Below are positions 1 to 5,760 of a stretch of 5,760 nucleotides of DNA, in pieces. Position numbers and translations under genes: made by a program. Position 1 is the stretch's first letter. Every line of letters starts with the position of its first letter. The DNA lies in contig URQW01000143.1 of the NCBI GenBank assembly GCA_900550105.1, positions 1 through 5,760 on the forward strand. The letters are read 5' to 3'. The stretch comes from an uncultured Pelosinus sp. GTDB taxonomy: Bacteria; Bacillota; Negativicutes; UMGS1260. Under the pieces are notes generated by a model. It did no database searches. It was given only the letters and a program-made list of their open reading frames with translations, and was not told the origin of the DNA.

Positions 1-3000
1 TACATGTTAGAGAAAAATCAGGTCCAGTTACGACTGGAAAAATTCTTTTTAAGTGAACTAGGTCAGTCTGTTAGCATCGACATTGCCTGTAATGAAGAAG
101 TACCGCCACCTTCTGACGATGATTTTATTACGCCAGAGTACTTGGAAGCCATACAAGGACATTTGCAAGAAGCGGATAGTAAGAAAGAAGACAGTCCGTT
201 AATTTTCGGTAAGAATTTTAAAGATACATCGGTACCAATTCATGAAATTCAGGAAGAGCAGCGCAATGTGGTCCTTTCGGGTCAAATTGTTAACTTTGAT
301 CTAAAAGAGCTTCGTTCGGGCCGGTTTTTATTGACCTTTGATCTGGCTGATGATACAGACGGAATCAGCGGCAAAGCATTTTTTGATACGAAAGAACAGT
401 ATGAAAAAGTGGCGGCTGCCCTAAAAAAGGGAATGGCTGTAAAAGTAAAAGGATCTGTACAATATGATAAATTTGCCTTGGAGTTAGTGCTCTTTGCCGA
501 TAGCCTTTGTCGCGGCACCGCTAAGATCAAGCGTTCTGATGAAGCCGCTGAAAAAAGAGTGGAACTTCATGCTCATACTAGAATGAGTACGCTCGATGGT
601 GTTGCTTCGGTAAAAAGTCTGGTGCAGACAGCTGCTGATTGGGGACATCCAGCTATTGCGATTACAGATCATGGCGTCGTACAAGCTTTTCCAGAAGCAC
701 AGGAAGTGGCTGAAAAAGCGGGGATAAAGATTATCTATGGGATGGAAGGCTATCTTTGCGAGGAAGACATTACGAAATCAAATCATGTTATTATTTTGGC
801 GAAAAACTTGATCGGTTTACGTAATCTCTATCGGCTAGTATCAATCTCTCATCTAAAATATTTGCATCGCAAACCGCGTCTTCCCCGCCGAGTCTTAGCC
901 GAACATCGTGAAGGCTTGATTATTGGTTCTGCCTGCGAAGCAGGTGAATTAATTCGGGCTATTGTCGCTGGTGCATCAGAGGAAAAATTGTTAGAAATCG
1001 CTTCTTTCTACGATTATTTAGAAATACAACCAATCGGTAATAATGAATTTCTAGTCCGTCAGGGAATGGTGCCTGATCATGAAGGCTTGCGGCAGATTAA
1101 TCGTAAGGTCGTAGAATTGGCTGATAAGTTGAATAAGCTGGTTGTAGCTACTGGCGACGTTCACTTTCTTCATCCTGAAGATGAAGTCTATCGGAAAATT
1201 TTAATGTGTGGTCAGCATTATGCCGATGCGGCCTTACAGCCGCCCTTGTATCTTCATACAACAGAAGAAATGTTGATCGAATTTTCCTATTTAGGCAAGG
1301 AACGGGCTTACGAAGTTGTTGTCAAGAACCCTCAGGCCGTAGCCGCTTCGGTGGAAGTCTTTAAGCCAATTCCTGATGAACTCTATTCACCGCAGATTCC
1401 TGGTGCAGAAGAAGCGATTGAAAGCATGTCCTATGAAAAAGCTAAGGCGCTTTATGGCGAACCTTTGCCGCAAATTGTGGCTGATCGTTTAAAATATGAA
1501 CTTGATTCGATTATAAATCATGGTTTTGCTGTTTTATATTTGATTGCTCACAAACTTGTAAAAAAATCGCTTGATGATGGCTACCTTGTTGGCTCGCGGG
1601 GATCTGTCGGCTCTTCTTTTGTCGCACATATGACGGATATTACAGAAGTCAATTCACTGCCGCCTCACTGGCGCTGCCCGCTATGTAAGCATAGCGAGTT
1701 TGTTACCGACGGTACCTATGGCAGTGGTTTCGATTTACCTGATAAGGATTGTCCCACTTGCCATAAACCGATGGCCAAAAACGGCCATGATATCCCCTTT
1801 GCGGTTTTCATGGGCTTCCATGGTGATAAAGTTCCTGATATTGATCTTAACTTTTCTGGCGATTATCAGCCTGTGGCTCATAAGTATACAGAAGAGCTTT
1901 TTGGTAAGGATAATGTATTTCGTGCTGGAACCATTTCAACGATTGCGGAAAAAACGGCTTATGGGTTTGTGAAAAACTATTATACTGATCGCGGCGAAAA
2001 TGTGCGCAATGCCCATATTAATCATTTAGTTTCTGGCTGTACTGGCGTAAAACGGACAACAGGCCAGCATCCTGGTGGTATTATGGTTGTCCCGCGCGAT
2101 ATGGATGTGCACCATTTTACACCGATTCAATATCCAGCTGATGATAAAAATTCGTCGACCATTACGACACATTTTGATTATCATTCCATTAGCAGTCGGC
2201 TCGTAAAGCTTGATATTCTGGGACATGACGATCCGACAGTGATTCGTATGCTAGAGGATCTTACTGGACTTGATGCCAAAACGCTTCCTTTTGATGATGA
2301 TGCAACAATGAGCCTTTTTTCATCAACAACGGCCTTAAATCTAACGCCTTCTGAGTTGGGTAGTACTGTCGGTACTTTTGGTATTCCTGAATTTGGTACG
2401 AAATTTGTGCGGCAGATGCTAGAAGATACGAAACCACAAAAATTTAGTGAACTTGTTCGAATTAGTGGTTTTTCTCATGGAACGGATGTATGGCTGAATA
2501 ATGCGCAGGATTTAATTAAGGCTGGTACAGCGAAACTTTCAGAAGCCATTTCGGCACGTGATGATATCATGGTTTATCTAATTCATAAGGGCCTTGATCC
2601 TTCTGATGCTTTTAAAATTATGGAGAGTGTCCGTAAGGGCAAGGGCGTAAAACCTGATATGGTGGAAAAGATGAAGGCCAAGTCGGTACCTGACTGGTAT
2701 ATTGAATCTTGTCAGAAAATCAAGTACATGTTTCCTAAGGCTCATGCTGTGGCGTATGTTATGATGGCTTATCGGATTGCTTACTGCAAGGTGCATTATC
2801 CGCTCGCCTTTTACGCTTCTTATTTTACGGTACGAGCTGACGATTTTGATGCGTCGCTGATTTGTGAAGGTCTACTAGCTATTAAACGCAAGTTGCTAGA
2901 ATTTGAACAAAAAGGCAATACTTTAGCTGTGAAGGAAAAGAGTCTGCAAACGATCTTAGAAATGGCCTTGGAAATGTATTTACGTGGTTTCACCTTTCAT

Positions 3001-3258
3001 AAGGTAGATCTTTATCGTTCTGATGCAACAAAATTTAGCATTGTTGATAATGGTCTTTTACCGCCATTGGCGGGACTACAAGGATTAGGCGATAATGCCG
3101 CTTTGCACATTGTGCAAGCCCGGGAAGAACGCTCATTTTCTTCTATTGAAGATCTTAGAACTCGTAGTCATATTTCGAAAACGATTATTGAGCTTTTGCG
3201 TTCGCAAAACTGCCTGAATGGCATGTCGGAAACCGATCAGATGATGCTTTTTGGTTGA
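1..3258 (+). CDS. polC: PolC-type DNA polymerase III alpha subunit, 5'-truncated by window edge, lacking the exonuclease domain
   Basis: Replicative DNA polymerase of Bacillota, C family. Residues are numbered from the Met at base 4, but the frame is open to base 1. About 150 N-terminal residues relative to B. subtilis PolC are missing and no ribosome binding site is visible, so the true start probably lies upstream. Order seen: end of the N-terminal domain and linker (1-80); OB fold (about 86-175); PHP domain (185-400) with H189, H191, D222, H223, E248, H261, C311, D385 and H387; four-cysteine zinc site (C558, C561, C583, C586); palm with PDIDLNF (D612, D614) and KLDILGHDD (D737) as the catalytic aspartates; fingers; C-terminal clamp-binding motif QMMLF (1079-1083). 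Odd: B. subtilis PolC carries a DEDD exonuclease of roughly 200 residues inside PHP, between GLE and the following H; here only about 12 residues join them (249-260). The identity is certain; the meaning of the missing exonuclease is open. Confidence 0.97.
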   Translation, partial: YMLEKNQVQLRLEKFFLSELGQSVSIDIACNEEVPPPSDDDFITPEYLEAIQGHLQEADSKKEDSPLIFGKNFKDTSVPIHEIQEEQRNVVLSGQIVNFDLKELRSGRFLLTFDLADDTDGISGKAFFDTKEQYEKVAAALKKGMAVKVKGSVQYDKFALELVLFADSLCRGTAKIKRSDEAAEKRVELHAHTRMSTLDGVASVKSLVQTAADWGHPAIAITDHGVVQAFPEAQEVAEKAGIKIIYGMEGYLCEEDITKSNHVIILAKNLIGLRNLYRLVSISHLKYLHRKPRLPRRVLAEHREGLIIGSACEAGELIRAIVAGASEEKLLEIASFYDYLEIQPIGNNEFLVRQGMVPDHEGLRQINRKVVELADKLNKLVVATGDVHFLHPEDEVYRKILMCGQHYADAALQPPLYLHTTEEMLIEFSYLGKERAYEVVVKNPQAVAASVEVFKPIPDELYSPQIPGAEEAIESMSYEKAKALYGEPLPQIVADRLKYELDSIINHGFAVLYLIAHKLVKKSLDDGYLVGSRGSVGSSFVAHMTDITEVNSLPPHWRCPLCKHSEFVTDGTYGSGFDLPDKDCPTCHKPMAKNGHDIPFAVFMGFHGDKVPDIDLNFSGDYQPVAHKYTEELFGKDNVFRAGTISTIAEKTAYGFVKNYYTDRGENVRNAHINHLVSGCTGVKRTTGQHPGGIMVVPRDMDVHHFTPIQYPADDKNSSTITTHFDYHSISSRLVKLDILGHDDPTVIRMLEDLTGLDAKTLPFDDDATMSLFSSTTALNLTPSELGSTVGTFGIPEFGTKFVRQMLEDTKPQKFSELVRISGFSHGTDVWLNNAQDLIKAGTAKLSEAISARDDIMVYLIHKGLDPSDAFKIMESVRKGKGVKPDMVEKMKAKSVPDWYIESCQKIKYMFPKAHAVAYVMMAYRIAYCKVHYPLAFYASYFTVRADDFDASLICEGLLAIKRKLLEFEQKGNTLAVKEKSLQTILEMALEMYLRGFTFHKVDLYRSDATKFSIVDNGLLPPLAGLQGLGDNAALHIVQAREERSFSSIEDLRTRSHISKTIIELLRSQNCLNGMSETDQMMLFG

Positions 3259-3268
3259 AGCGGCATAG

Positions 3269-3297
3269 TTGTCACCGATGATCGTTTATGATATAAT
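3269..3297 (+). promoter_or_regulatory. Vegetative (sigma-A type) promoter for the rimP-nusA-infB operon
   Basis: The -35 box TTGTCA (3269-3274) matches TTGACA at five of six positions. A 17-base spacer leads to a perfect TATAAT (3292-3297), preceded by TG at 3289-3290, which makes an extended -10. Transcription should begin near 3304, giving a leader of about 140 bases before rimP. The -35 starts only 10 bases after the polC stop, so polC and the downstream operon meet here. This is a motif match with no experimental support. Confidence 0.85.
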
Positions 3298-3325
3298 TAC
3301 TGGAGTATGAAATCTTAGTTTTCTC

Positions 3326-3357
3326 GGAGAGTGGGTCTATGCCCACTCTTTCCTCTT
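3326..3357 (+). terminator. Leader hairpin with interrupted U tract, probable NusA-responsive attenuator
   Basis: The arms AGAGTGGG (3328-3335) and CCCACTCT (3342-3349) form 8 Watson-Crick pairs, extended by G-U pairs at both ends (3326-3327 with 3350-3351; 3336 with 3341). The following tract is TTTCCTCTT, a U tract broken by cytosines. It lies about 22 bases after the predicted transcription start and 94 bases before rimP. In B. subtilis, NusA is reported to stimulate termination in the 5' UTR of its own operon, and NusA-dependent terminators tend to have interrupted U tracts; this element fits in position and form. It could also stop polC read-through transcripts, since no other terminator follows polC. 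The hairpin is seen directly; the attenuation role is inferred. Confidence 0.65.
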
Positions 3358-3428
3358 ATGGGTGATCAGTGATTTAACCAGTATAACAAGTGGCATTATT
3401 AGGAAATAATAATTGTAATGTTTTATAT

Positions 3429-3433
3429 GGGGG
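3429..3433 (+). promoter_or_regulatory. Ribosome binding site of rimP (G-run)
   Basis: A GGGGG run sits 10 bases before the rimP ATG at 3444. It decides between nearby starts: an ATG at 3436 is out of frame and only 2 bases from the run, and a GTG at 3440 is also out of frame. Similar G5 runs precede nusA (3917-3921) and infB (3568 bases further along the strand scale at 5568-5572), so this form seems usual for the operon. Confidence 0.6.
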
Positions 3434-3443
3434 TTATGAGTGA

Positions 3444-3902
3444 ATGGCAAATGCAAGAGTTGAAGCACTTGTGGAAAGTCTGGTTGTTGAAATTATCCAA
3501 GGTCGTGACATGGAAGTCGTTGACGTAGAATATGTAAAAGAACGGGATTGGTTTTTGCGTGTTTATCTTGATAAGCCTGGCGGTGTTGAACTAGAAGACT
3601 GCCAATTTGTTAGTGAACAGCTCGAAAATAAACTTGATGAGCTAGACCCTATTCCGGAAAGTTACTATTTGGAAGTTTCTTCACCCGGTCTTGATCGGCA
3701 ACTGCGAAAAGAGCGGGATTTTGTTCGTCATAAAGGCGATAAGGTAACTGTTCATACTTTTGCGCCGCTCGATGGGCAAAAAAGTTTTGATGGAATTCTG
3801 CTTGGCTTGGAAGATGGCTGCATTTTGCTAGACCTTGATGGTGAACGTCGCTCTTTTCCCAAAGACAAGGTTTCGCAAGTTAGATTGTACATTGAATTTT
3901 AG
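3444..3902 (+). CDS. rimP: Ribosome maturation factor RimP
   Basis: Cytoplasmic factor that binds the 30S subunit during its assembly. The 152 residues match the family's usual length (about 150-160). The N-terminal alpha/beta domain (1-83) holds the RimP signature YYLEVSSPGLDRQL (74-87). A C-terminal SH3-like domain follows (about 85-152), with the charged run LRKERDF and a hydrophobic beta pattern to the end. The start is the first in-frame ATG after the GGGGG site. It is the first gene of the operon, preceded by the promoter and leader hairpin, and 26 bases lie between it and nusA. It ends in TAG; reading through that codon would meet a second TAG four codons later and then TAA, which argues that TAG is a normal stop here. 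B. subtilis calls it ylxS. Confidence 0.96.
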   Translation: MANARVEALVESLVVEIIQGRDMEVVDVEYVKERDWFLRVYLDKPGGVELEDCQFVSEQLENKLDELDPIPESYYLEVSSPGLDRQLRKERDFVRHKGDKVTVHTFAPLDGQKSFDGILLGLEDGCILLDLDGERRSFPKDKVSQVRLYIEF

Positions 3903-3928
3903 AGGAAAATTAAATAGGGGGAAAAATA

Positions 3929-4975
3929 ATGAATGCAGAGTTTATGCAGGCTTTTGAAGAATTAGGAAGGGAGAAGGGAATTGCTCCTGTGGTGCTGTTC
4001 GATGCCATTGAAGCGGCGTTAATTTCTGCTTATAAACGAAATTTCGGTTCAGCTCAGAATGTGCGCGTGTCATTAGATCGAGTGACTGGCGAGATTCATG
4101 TATATGCTCGTAAAACTGTAGTGGAAGCAGTAAAAGATGAGCGTCTGGAGATTGACTTGAAAGATGCCAGAGCTATGGACTGGCGTTATGAGCTAGAAGA
4201 CGTAGTTGAAATTGAAGTGACGCCGAAAAATTTTGGTCGGATTGCGGCTCAAACAGCTAAACAAGTCGTAGTACAACGGATTCGTGAAGCGGAACGGGGC
4301 ATTATTTACGAAGAGTTTTCTAGTCGGGAAAGCGATATTGTAACAGGCATTGTACAGCGTATTGAACAGAAAAATGTATTTATTGATCTAGGAAAAGCAG
4401 AGGCTATTTTGGCGCCGTCAGAACAGATGGCCGGGGAAGCCTATAAACATGGTGATCGGTTAAAGACATATATTATTGAAGTGAAAAAGACGACAAAAGG
4501 GCCGCAAATTATGGTATCTAGAACGCATCCTGGTCTGTTGAAACGTCTATTTGAATTGGAAGTTCCCGAAATCCATGATGGCATTGTAGAAATTAAATCG
4601 GTAGCGAGAGAACCTGGTTTGCGTTCCAAAATTTCGGTTCATTCTCGTGATGAAGATATTGATCCAGTCGGTTCTTGCGTCGGTCATAAAGGCATGCGAG
4701 TACAGACAATCGTAAATGAACTAAAAGGCGAAAAAATTGATATTGTAAAATGGAATACTGATCCGGAAAAATATATTGCCAATGCTTTAAGCCCGGCAAA
4801 AGTTGTTTCCGTAGAAGTCAATGAAATTGAAAAAGTATCAAAAGTGATTGTGCCTGACTATCAGCTTTCTCTAGCTATTGGCAAAGAAGGTCAGAATGCG
4901 CGGCTGGCCGCTAAATTGACAGGCTGGAAAATTGACATCAAGTCAGAATCGCAGGCGCTGGCTGCTGAGGAGTAA
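3929..4975 (+). CDS. nusA: Transcription termination/antitermination factor NusA
   Basis: Binds RNA polymerase near the RNA exit channel, prolongs pausing, stimulates intrinsic termination and takes part in antitermination. Its 348 residues suit the Bacillota form (about 370 in B. subtilis) without the C-terminal acidic repeats of E. coli NusA. Domains in order: N-terminal polymerase-binding domain (1-125), S1 domain (about 134-200, from DIVTGIVQRIEQKNVFIDLG), KH1 (about 230-290) with GHKG at 252-255 inside SCVGHKGMRVQ, and KH2 (about 300-345) with GKEG at 318-321 inside LAIGKEGQNARLAA. The start is fixed by AGGGGGA (3916-3922), 6 bases before ATG. The last codons carry the ribosome binding site of the next gene. 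The protein probably regulates its own operon through the hairpin at 3326-3357; that is inferred from B. subtilis. Confidence 0.98.
   Translation: MNAEFMQAFEELGREKGIAPVVLFDAIEAALISAYKRNFGSAQNVRVSLDRVTGEIHVYARKTVVEAVKDERLEIDLKDARAMDWRYELEDVVEIEVTPKNFGRIAAQTAKQVVVQRIREAERGIIYEEFSSRESDIVTGIVQRIEQKNVFIDLGKAEAILAPSEQMAGEAYKHGDRLKTYIIEVKKTTKGPQIMVSRTHPGLLKRLFELEVPEIHDGIVEIKSVAREPGLRSKISVHSRDEDIDPVGSCVGHKGMRVQTIVNELKGEKIDIVKWNTDPEKYIANALSPAKVVSVEVNEIEKVSKVIVPDYQLSLAIGKEGQNARLAAKLTGWKIDIKSESQALAAEE
4967..4972 (+). promoter_or_regulatory. Ribosome binding site of rnpM inside the nusA 3' end
   Basis: GAGGAG encodes the final Glu-Glu of NusA and also serves as the Shine-Dalgarno site for the next gene. 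The spacing is 5 bases to the ATG at 4978 and 8 bases to the adjacent ATG at 4981. The second ATG has the more usual spacing, so the real start could be 4981. Confidence 0.6.
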
Positions 4976-4977
4976 TC

Positions 4978-5247
4978 ATGATGAAGCAAAAAAAGATACC
5001 GCAGCGATTGTGCGTTGGTTGTCAAGAGTTGAAAAACAAAAAAGAGTTGACGCGAATTGTTCGTTCGCCCGAGGGCGAAGTATCGATTGATCCGACTGGT
5101 AAGAAAGCTGGGCGAGGCGCCTATGTCTGCAAAAGCAAAGTTTGTTTAGAACAAGCTTTTAAAGGGAAGCGCTTGGAACGCTCGTTAAAACAAGTGATTG
5201 ATCCGGCGGTGTATCAAGTATTGTTGGAATCGGTGGAACAAGAATGA
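4978..5247 (+). CDS. rnpM: RnpM/YlxR family RNA-binding protein (RNase P modulator)
   Basis: Small basic cytoplasmic protein of the YlxR (DUF448) family. The B. subtilis member was renamed RnpM after it was found to bind RNase P RNA and modulate its activity in vitro. The 89 residues show the family marks: PQRLCVGCQ near the N terminus (C12, C15), IVRSPEGEV, and GRGAYVC (45-51), followed by C56 and a lysine/arginine-rich helix KGKRLERSLKQ. Four cysteines form two pairs (12/15 and 51/56) that could bind a metal, which is speculation. The gene begins 2 bases after the nusA stop with two consecutive ATG codons; the start could be 4978 or 4981. The 3' end overlaps ylxQ by 4 bases. Family assignment is firm; the role in this organism is inferred. 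Confidence 0.93.
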   Translation: MMKQKKIPQRLCVGCQELKNKKELTRIVRSPEGEVSIDPTGKKAGRGAYVCKSKVCLEQAFKGKRLERSLKQVIDPAVYQVLLESVEQE

Positions 5248-5558
5248 ATGTAAAAAAAATGTTTTCTTTATTTGGCTTAGCGCAAAAAGCAGGAAAAATT
5301 GCTTCTGGCGATGCACAAGTGCAAAAAACGGTCAAGGCAGGACAGGCCCATTTGCTCGTAATTGCGCAGGATGCTTCGGAGGCTACAAAAAAAGGCTATA
5401 ATGATATGGCTTCTTATTATCAGGTGCCTTGTATTACAGCACTGACGAAGGTGGAGCTTGGATTGGCTGTCGGCAAGGGAGAGCGCGCTGCGCTGGTTCT
5501 TACAGATAAAGGTTTTTCTAATGCTGTACATAAGGAGTTTAGTCAAATGGGAGAGTAA
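5244..5558 (+). CDS. rplGA: L7Ae/L30e family K-turn RNA-binding protein YlxQ
   Basis: Small ribosomal-protein-like RNA-binding protein of the L7Ae/L30e/S12e superfamily; B. subtilis YlxQ (RplGA) and its paralogue YbxF bind kink-turn RNA. The 104 residues match the usual length of about 100. Family segments: LFGLAQKAGKIASGDAQVQK (9-28), where the GKIASG and following helix line the K-turn surface; LLVIAQDAS (37-45); TKKGY (48-52); VPCITALTKVELGLAVGK (61-78); ALVLTDKGF (83-91). The start codon overlaps the rnpM stop as ATGA, so translation is probably coupled; GGTGG at 5232-5236 gives a site 7 bases upstream. A later ATG at 5259 is in frame but would remove the conserved N-terminal helix. The cellular role is poorly known even in B. 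subtilis. Confidence 0.94.
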   Translation: MNVKKMFSLFGLAQKAGKIASGDAQVQKTVKAGQAHLLVIAQDASEATKKGYNDMASYYQVPCITALTKVELGLAVGKGERAALVLTDKGFSNAVHKEFSQMGE

Positions 5559-5567
5559 GAGAAATTT

Positions 5568-5575
5568 GGGGGTGG
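5568..5575 (+). promoter_or_regulatory. Ribosome binding site of infB
   Basis: GGGGGTGG lies 4 bases before the ATG at 5580, with the G5 run itself 7 bases away. It sits in the 21-base gap after the ylxQ stop and supports 5580 as a translated start even though the frame meets an early stop. Confidence 0.65.
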
Positions 5576-5579
5576 CTCA

Positions 5580-5760
5580 ATGTCAAAATACAGAGTCTAT
5601 GAGTTAGCAAAAGAATATGATACAACAAGTAAAGTTATTATTGATATTTTAACGCGCAATAATATGGTGGCGAAGAACCATATGAGCAGCGTTGATGAGG
5701 CGGCGAAAGCATAGGTTGATCGGACTTTTGCCAGAAAAGCTACACCGACGCCGACGGTAC
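5580..5760 (+). CDS. infB: Translation initiation factor IF2, 5' end only, interrupted by in-frame TAG at codon 45
   Basis: Start of the GTPase that brings initiator tRNA to the 30S subunit; the right edge cuts it. Codons 1-44 encode a clear IF2 N-terminal module (IF2_N), beginning MSKYRVYELAKEYDTTSKV and containing the typical IDIL..NN and KNHMSSVDEAAKA pattern. A TAG at 5712-5714 then interrupts the frame. Beyond it the same frame stays open to the edge and reads VDRTFARKATPTPTV, which looks like the normal continuation into the low-complexity linker, so a base substitution is more likely than a frameshift; AAG, CAG, GAG, TTG, TCG or TGG could each become TAG by one change. No in-frame ATG, GTG or TTG restart appears in the 46 bases after it. 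Candidates are a sequencing error, a real mutation, or an IF2 made from an internal start beyond the window. The gene position after ylxQ is exactly as expected for infB. Confidence 0.85.

Noticed and set aside
1700..1972. 90-codon alternative + frame within polC
   Set aside because: It lies across the zinc site and catalytic PDIDLNF segment of PolC in another frame; the PolC reading explains the sequence fully.
3307..3318. Three-codon ATG...TAG frame just after the predicted transcription start
   Set aside because: Its only Shine-Dalgarno-like bases would straddle or precede the transcription start, so it is unlikely to be translated.
3395..3413. Perfect 7-base inverted repeat ATTATTA/TAATAAT in the rimP leader
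   Set aside because: All A-T pairs with a 5-base loop, so it would be weak as RNA, and such repeats are expected by chance in AT-rich leaders. No U tract follows.
3436..3528. Short + strand frame starting ATG at 3436, overlapping the rimP start
   Set aside because: Its start lies only 2 bases from the GGGGG site, it ends after 30 codons, and it resembles nothing. The RimP frame from 3444 has clear family homology.
3900..3902. TAG as a sense codon (pyrrolysine or suppression) explaining the infB interruption
   Set aside because: rimP ends in TAG exactly at its normal family length, and a second TAG and a TAA follow within a few codons, so TAG behaves as an ordinary stop. No evidence of recoding is visible in the window.
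5198..5401. 67-codon + frame spanning the rnpM-ylxQ junction
   Set aside because: It overlaps the conserved ends of both genes out of frame and shows no family resemblance.
5277..5546. 89-codon antisense open frame covering most of ylxQ
   Set aside because: It mirrors a gene with full L7Ae family conservation, has no recognisable domain and no upstream signal. The same applies to the other antisense frames inside polC and nusA.

Overview
The window is a conserved housekeeping block from a low-to-moderate GC bacterium of the phylum Bacillota. The evidence is a PolC-type (Gram-positive) replicative DNA polymerase followed directly by the rimP-nusA-rnpM(ylxR)-ylxQ-infB cluster, the gene order known from Bacillus subtilis and many clostridia. 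The overall flavour of the proteins, together with a PolC that lacks the exonuclease insertion, makes me lean towards the Negativicutes (Sporomusa/Pelosinus-like). That placement is a guess from memory, not a demonstrated result. No mobile elements, CRISPR arrays, tRNAs or rRNAs were seen.

Layout, all on the + strand: (1) 1-3258, the 3' three quarters or more of polC, cut by the left edge. (2) 3259-3443, a 185-base regulatory gap. It holds a near-consensus vegetative promoter with an extended -10 starting only 10 bases after the polC stop, then a strong GC hairpin with an interrupted U tract, then an AT-rich leader ending in a G-run ribosome binding site. (3) 3444-3902, rimP (30S ribosome maturation). 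(4) 3929-4975, nusA (transcription elongation/termination factor). (5) 4978-5247, rnpM/ylxR (RNA-binding, RNase P modulator family). (6) 5244-5558, ylxQ/rplGA (L7Ae-type K-turn RNA-binding protein), overlapping the previous gene by 4 bases. (7) 5580 to the right edge, the start of infB (initiation factor IF2), with an unexpected in-frame TAG at codon 45.

The genes from rimP onward form one tightly packed operon joining transcription (NusA), ribosome assembly (RimP), RNA processing or binding (RnpM, YlxQ) and translation initiation (IF2). The promoter plus leader hairpin before rimP fits a NusA-stimulated attenuator that would let NusA limit its own operon, as reported for B. subtilis.

Three points deserve a second look. 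First, PolC has no DEDD 3'-5' exonuclease inserted in its PHP domain, while all nine expected PHP metal ligands are present. Second, the leader hairpin looks like a NusA-dependent attenuator, and a possible 8-codon leader ORF starts in its loop. Third, infB has a premature stop with IF2-like sequence continuing in the same frame behind it. I found no wholly new gene system; the novelty is in these variations on known genes.
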